Positions 60,936-64,000 of a DNA stretch of 64,000 bases are shown here, one piece after another. Below the pieces are notes generated by a model. It was not told where the DNA came from, did no database searches, and saw only the letters and a program-made list of their open reading frames with translations. Position numbers and translations under genes: made by a program. Source of the DNA: JBPOJN01 sp052033505 (GTDB lineage Bacteria > UBA10199 > JACPAL01 > GCA-016699445); assembly GCA_052033505.1 (NCBI GenBank), contig JBPOJN010000014.1:1-64000 (forward strand), read 5' to 3'. Position 1 is the first letter of the stretch; each line of letters begins with the position of its first letter.

Positions 60936-60970
60936 AACCCCCGTGCCTTCCTTAGGGCGCGGGGGTTTTT
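60936..60970 (+). terminator. Rho-independent terminator
   Basis: AACCCCCG and CGGGGGTT, extended inward by GCC/GGC with one G-T pair, form a strong hairpin followed by five T. It ends the TSP3 gene 25 bases after its stop codon. Confidence 0.88.
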
Positions 60971-61014
60971 GCGTTCTTGATCTCAGAGCTTCGCTGTGGC
61001 AGTTCTTTGGGTCT

Positions 61015-61734
61015 ATGACGACCAATCTTTCTCCCGCTTCCTATATGACCGAAGAGGCGATCGCGCAGGAAAACGCGAGGTTCATGTCGAAGGTCTACAC
61101 ATGGATGGTGTTCGGCGTGGCATTGACGGCTTTCGTGGCCTATGCCATCGCGAGCAATCCACGTCTGGCGATCCAGATCGTCCAAAACAGGATGCTGTTT
61201 TACGCGGTTTTTTTCGGGCAGCTGGGCCTGGTTATCGTCTTGACCGCTGCGGCAAGGAAACTCAACGCCGTCGCGGTCACCGCGCTTTATCTCGGATATT
61301 CAGCCCTCATGGGTGTGACCATGTCGGTCCTCTTCTTGATCTACACGGGCGATAGCATCATGCATGTGTTCGGGATCACGGCGATCTCGTTCGCGGGTTT
61401 GAGCGCCTTCGGTTACATCACGAAAAAGGATTTGGGCCCGGTCGGGTCTTTTTGCATGATGGGACTTTTCGGCATGGTGGGTTTTGCGGTGGTTTCCATC
61501 TTTTTTCCGTCCGTGATGACGACCACGGCAAGCCAGGTCTACGGCCTCGTTGGCATCGTCGTTTTTTCAGGGCTTACGGCTTACGACACCCAAAAAATCA
61601 AAAAACTCAACGTCTTAGGCAATGAAGGCACGGCCGAAGACCATAAAGAGGCCGTCTACGGTGCCCTGACCTTATATCTGGATTTCATTAATCTTTTCCT
61701 AAGCCTGCTCCGCCTCTTCGGAAGACGCCGCTGA
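61015..61734 (+). CDS. BI-1/YccA-family inner membrane protein
   Basis: From the ATG at 61015 the protein has 239 residues and about seven membrane helices. FMSKVYTWMVFGVALTAFVAY at the start, SVLFLIYTGDSIMHVFGITAISFAGLSAFGYITKKDLG in the middle and GLTAYDTQKIKKL near residue 200 (paired Asp of the pH-sensitive calcium leak) identify the Bax inhibitor-1/YccA/YbhL family. Members are proton/calcium leak channels or modulators of membrane proteases such as FtsH. The frame is open to 60943 but that part runs into the terminator. It lies between two paralogous TSP3 genes, with no obvious link. Confidence 0.92.
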   Translation: MTTNLSPASYMTEEAIAQENARFMSKVYTWMVFGVALTAFVAYAIASNPRLAIQIVQNRMLFYAVFFGQLGLVIVLTAAARKLNAVAVTALYLGYSALMGVTMSVLFLIYTGDSIMHVFGITAISFAGLSAFGYITKKDLGPVGSFCMMGLFGMVGFAVVSIFFPSVMTTTASQVYGLVGIVVFSGLTAYDTQKIKKLNVLGNEGTAEDHKEAVYGALTLYLDFINLFLSLLRLFGRRR

Positions 61735-61844
61735 GTTTCCGTCCGTCTTTTCTCGAATCCTTCCTAAATCCCGCAACTTTTCGTCTCTCCGGTCGATACA
61801 TCCCTTGATAAGAACAACGTCTATTTTCAATGGGAGAAGTCTTT

Positions 61845-63914
61845 ATGAAGACAAAAATGATGATTTTCGCGGTGATGGCAGCAGCCTTCTTGGGCATTGG
61901 TTCCAAGGCTCATGCCGCTTGGGGACCGGATTATTGCGATTTGGTCGCAGGCACTCCGGATCAATTGGCCACGGGACTGAAAGAAGCCTTTCGGTTGTAC
62001 AGTCTTCCCGATGAAGACCGCCAATGTCGATTCGGCGTTCGCGTCAAGCTTGCGAGCAAGATCAATCTCCCGAGCGGTTTCACCTTGAATCGTTTACCTC
62101 TCCCGGGTCAGACCGAGAGATTTACCCTGAGAAAGTGCCTGACTCCGGAATCCGGTTGTCCCGAGTTATCCAATACCGATGTCGTTCTCGATTTATCGGA
62201 AGCCTCCGACATTTGCCCGATTCAAATTTCCCACTTCACCGCCGCTAAAATTGAAAACTTAAAAGTGATCGCGAAAAATCCTGCACGCGCCATTTGCGAT
62301 GACGCCGGCGTGACGATTCCTAAAGAACAAGCCAATCATCCTGCGGCTTACCTTCATAACGTAACCATTTGCTCTGTGGCGAATCCAAATTGCGAAGGCA
62401 ATACGGTAGATACCGACGGCGACGGTGTGGCTGACGGCGACGACAATTGTCCTACCGTTTCCAATCCGAGCCAGACCGACACCGATGGTGACGGCCAAGG
62501 CGACGCTTGCGATACCGATGATGACGGTGACGGCATCCCGGACGGCGAAGACCAATGTCCTCTGCAGCCCGGCACGGCCGAAAATCACGGCTGTCCTCCG
62601 AACGGCGGCGATCAGGACGGCGACGGTATTCCGGATACGGCCGACCTTTGCGATCGCGATTCGACGGGCAATGCTTGCGACTCCACGAACCTCTCGGCGT
62701 GTTTCCCGAACGCCGTAGACAATCTCTGCAGCGCGATGTCCCCCGGCAGCTCTTGCAGCGAGACCGAAGACATGGATCACGACGGACGCGGTAATGCTTG
62801 CGACGTCGATGTCGATGGTGACGGTTTGTCCAACGCCTCCGATCCCGACGCGTTCGATGCCGATGCCGATAACGACGGTCTCTGCGACGGCCCGGTCATC
62901 GTGACGGCCGTCTGTACCGAAGCTTCCGATCCTTGCCCTCTTTTGAATGGTGTGATCCGCAATACCTTAGGCCAGTGCGCTCCCGAGCCCACGAACCCGA
63001 CGGACGCGGATCCGGACGGAGACGGTCTGACGAACGCGCTTGAAGACATGATCGGTACGAACCGCAACCAGGCCGATACCGACAACGACGGCGCGAAGGA
63101 CGGCGTGGATTGCTACCCTCTGGACGCGACCAAGTACCTCTGCGGTGGCGGCTCGACCGTGACCGATCCCGACTTTGACAACGACGGTATCTGCGACACG
63201 GCGCAGAGCGCGACGGATCCCATCACGGGACGCGCCTGTACACCGAACGCTCAAGGCCTCGGTGATAACTGCCCGGCCACGGCGAATCCGAATCAGGCCG
63301 ACGCGAACAATAACAACGTCGGTGACGCGTGTGAAATCAGCTCCAGCATCGACGGTGACGGCGATACTTTGCCGGACGATCTCGAAGAAGGCGTGTTTCA
63401 TACGGATCCGACTCTTCCGGACACGGATCATGACGGCCTGAGAGATGATGTCGAAGTCAACGGCCCGACTTACATGGGCGGCGACGGTCCTCTGAATCCG
63501 GACATCGACGGCGACGGTATCTGCGACGGTCCCGCGACGGTCACCGACATCTGCACCGCGGGCCCCAACGGCACGGGTGACAACTGCCCGATCGTCTCGA
63601 ACGCCGACCAGGCGGATGAAGACGGCGACGGACGCGGTGACAAGTGTGAAGGCGACATGGACGGCGATGGCGTGGCGGACGAGGTCGACAACTGCATCTT
63701 CGTGGCGAACACGAACCAGTTGAACTCGAACGACACCGGCCCGGGCGACGCCTGCGAACCGAACATGAGCACCAGCGGCATCGACGGCGGTTGCCAACTG
63801 AACGCCTTCGGCGAAGGGAAAGTGAACTTAGGCTCCGTCTTCCTGATGACGGCGTCCTTCGCGATCCTGCTGGGTTTCAGCGCGGTGGCACGCCGTAAAA
63901 AGGCGGACCTTTAA
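61845..63914 (+). CDS. Exported TSP3-type protein, paralog of the 57.5 kb gene
   Basis: From the ATG at 61845 the protein has 689 residues. A Sec signal (1-24, HAAWG junction) precedes the same N-terminal domain as in the upstream paralog (WGPDYCDLVAGTP, RQCRFGVRVKL, ENLKVIAKNPARAICD, AAYLHNVTICSVANPNC). Residues 190-640 carry fewer and more irregular TSP3 units with extra cysteines (CSAMSPGSSCSE). The tail is GIDGGCQLN (Cys 650), a hydrophobic helix (LGSVFLMTASFAILLGFSAVA) and RRKK. It is probably anchored or processed at the cell surface like its paralog. GGGAG lies about eight bases before the start. Confidence 0.84.
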   Translation: MKTKMMIFAVMAAAFLGIGSKAHAAWGPDYCDLVAGTPDQLATGLKEAFRLYSLPDEDRQCRFGVRVKLASKINLPSGFTLNRLPLPGQTERFTLRKCLTPESGCPELSNTDVVLDLSEASDICPIQISHFTAAKIENLKVIAKNPARAICDDAGVTIPKEQANHPAAYLHNVTICSVANPNCEGNTVDTDGDGVADGDDNCPTVSNPSQTDTDGDGQGDACDTDDDGDGIPDGEDQCPLQPGTAENHGCPPNGGDQDGDGIPDTADLCDRDSTGNACDSTNLSACFPNAVDNLCSAMSPGSSCSETEDMDHDGRGNACDVDVDGDGLSNASDPDAFDADADNDGLCDGPVIVTAVCTEASDPCPLLNGVIRNTLGQCAPEPTNPTDADPDGDGLTNALEDMIGTNRNQADTDNDGAKDGVDCYPLDATKYLCGGGSTVTDPDFDNDGICDTAQSATDPITGRACTPNAQGLGDNCPATANPNQADANNNNVGDACEISSSIDGDGDTLPDDLEEGVFHTDPTLPDTDHDGLRDDVEVNGPTYMGGDGPLNPDIDGDGICDGPATVTDICTAGPNGTGDNCPIVSNADQADEDGDGRGDKCEGDMDGDGVADEVDNCIFVANTNQLNSNDTGPGDACEPNMSTSGIDGGCQLNAFGEGKVNLGSVFLMTASFAILLGFSAVARRKKADL

Positions 63915-63945
63915 AACAAGACTCCCCCTCCCTTATAAAAAAGGG

Positions 63946-63990
63946 AAAAGCCCCTGTACCGGCGACGGTGCAGGGGCTTTTTATATTTTT
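63946..63990 (+). terminator. Rho-independent terminator
   Basis: AAAGCCCCTG and CAGGGGCTTT, with ACC/GGT continuing inward around GGCGAC, form a long hairpin followed by T-rich sequence. It ends the second TSP3 gene. Confidence 0.9.
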
Positions 63991-64000
63991 GGGAATTTTT

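Overview
The window reads as chromosomal DNA of a GC-rich (roughly 55%) Gram-negative bacterium. Lipoprotein signals, a c-type di-heme peroxidase, thrombospondin type 3 (TSP3) repeat proteins with C-terminal sorting-like tails, a myxobacterial-type Cys-rich repeat and large signal-less hypothetical proteins suggest a deltaproteobacterial-type lineage (Myxococcota/Bdellovibrionota-like or a related candidate phylum). The sequence alone does not settle the taxon.

Layout. 0-1.75 kb is accessory DNA (XRE regulator, AbrB antitoxin with a PIN toxin broken by an in-frame TGA) ending at a 3' fragment of a tRNA-Leu and its terminator, which looks like the edge of an integrated island. 1.8-16.7 kb is mostly housekeeping: glyA, nrdR, an epimerase, mutY, a di-heme peroxidase, an unknown protein with an RNA polymerase alpha-CTD-like end, an EVE protein, an EEP phosphatase/nuclease, gltB, gltD and rpmF. 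16.8-24.2 kb holds exported surface proteins (a seven-repeat propeller-like protein and two beta-helix proteins) ending in a short GGCSL tail, with rpiB and corA between them. 24.2-28.3 kb has pabC/pabB-like genes, unknowns and a toxin-antitoxin pair. 28.3-38.0 kb carries an unusual fatty-acid/polyketide-type operon: malonyl transferase, two ketosynthases, a FabV-type enoyl reductase fused to a MaoC dehydratase, and an acyltransferase, with no ketoreductase and no clear acyl carrier protein.

38-46.8 kb contains an M48-type peptidase, a cupredoxin-like lipoprotein, a PuuD-like membrane protein, transketolase, a 1008-residue amidase-signature protein, a decayed toxin-antitoxin remnant, a second divergent 3' end of a transketolase gene, and a VapBC-type pair. 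An intact IS30-family element occupies 46.96-48.05 kb. A four-gene minus-strand operon of unrecognised proteins fills 48.2-57.2 kb: a barrel-like protein, a single-span membrane protein, and two large proteins that share a repeated RYP...IYxxW module. 57.5-63.9 kb holds two paralogous TSP3 proteins with a shared unrecognised N-terminal domain and full tripartite C-terminal tails, separated by a BI-1/YccA-family protein.

The leading candidates for undescribed biology are the GGCSL tail in tailed and tail-less forms, the dissociated type-I-like fatty acid synthase, the 48-57 kb operon with a G tract near the end of its last gene, and a leader element shared at fixed spacing by two unknown genes. 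All functions are inferred by reading motifs; no database search was possible.
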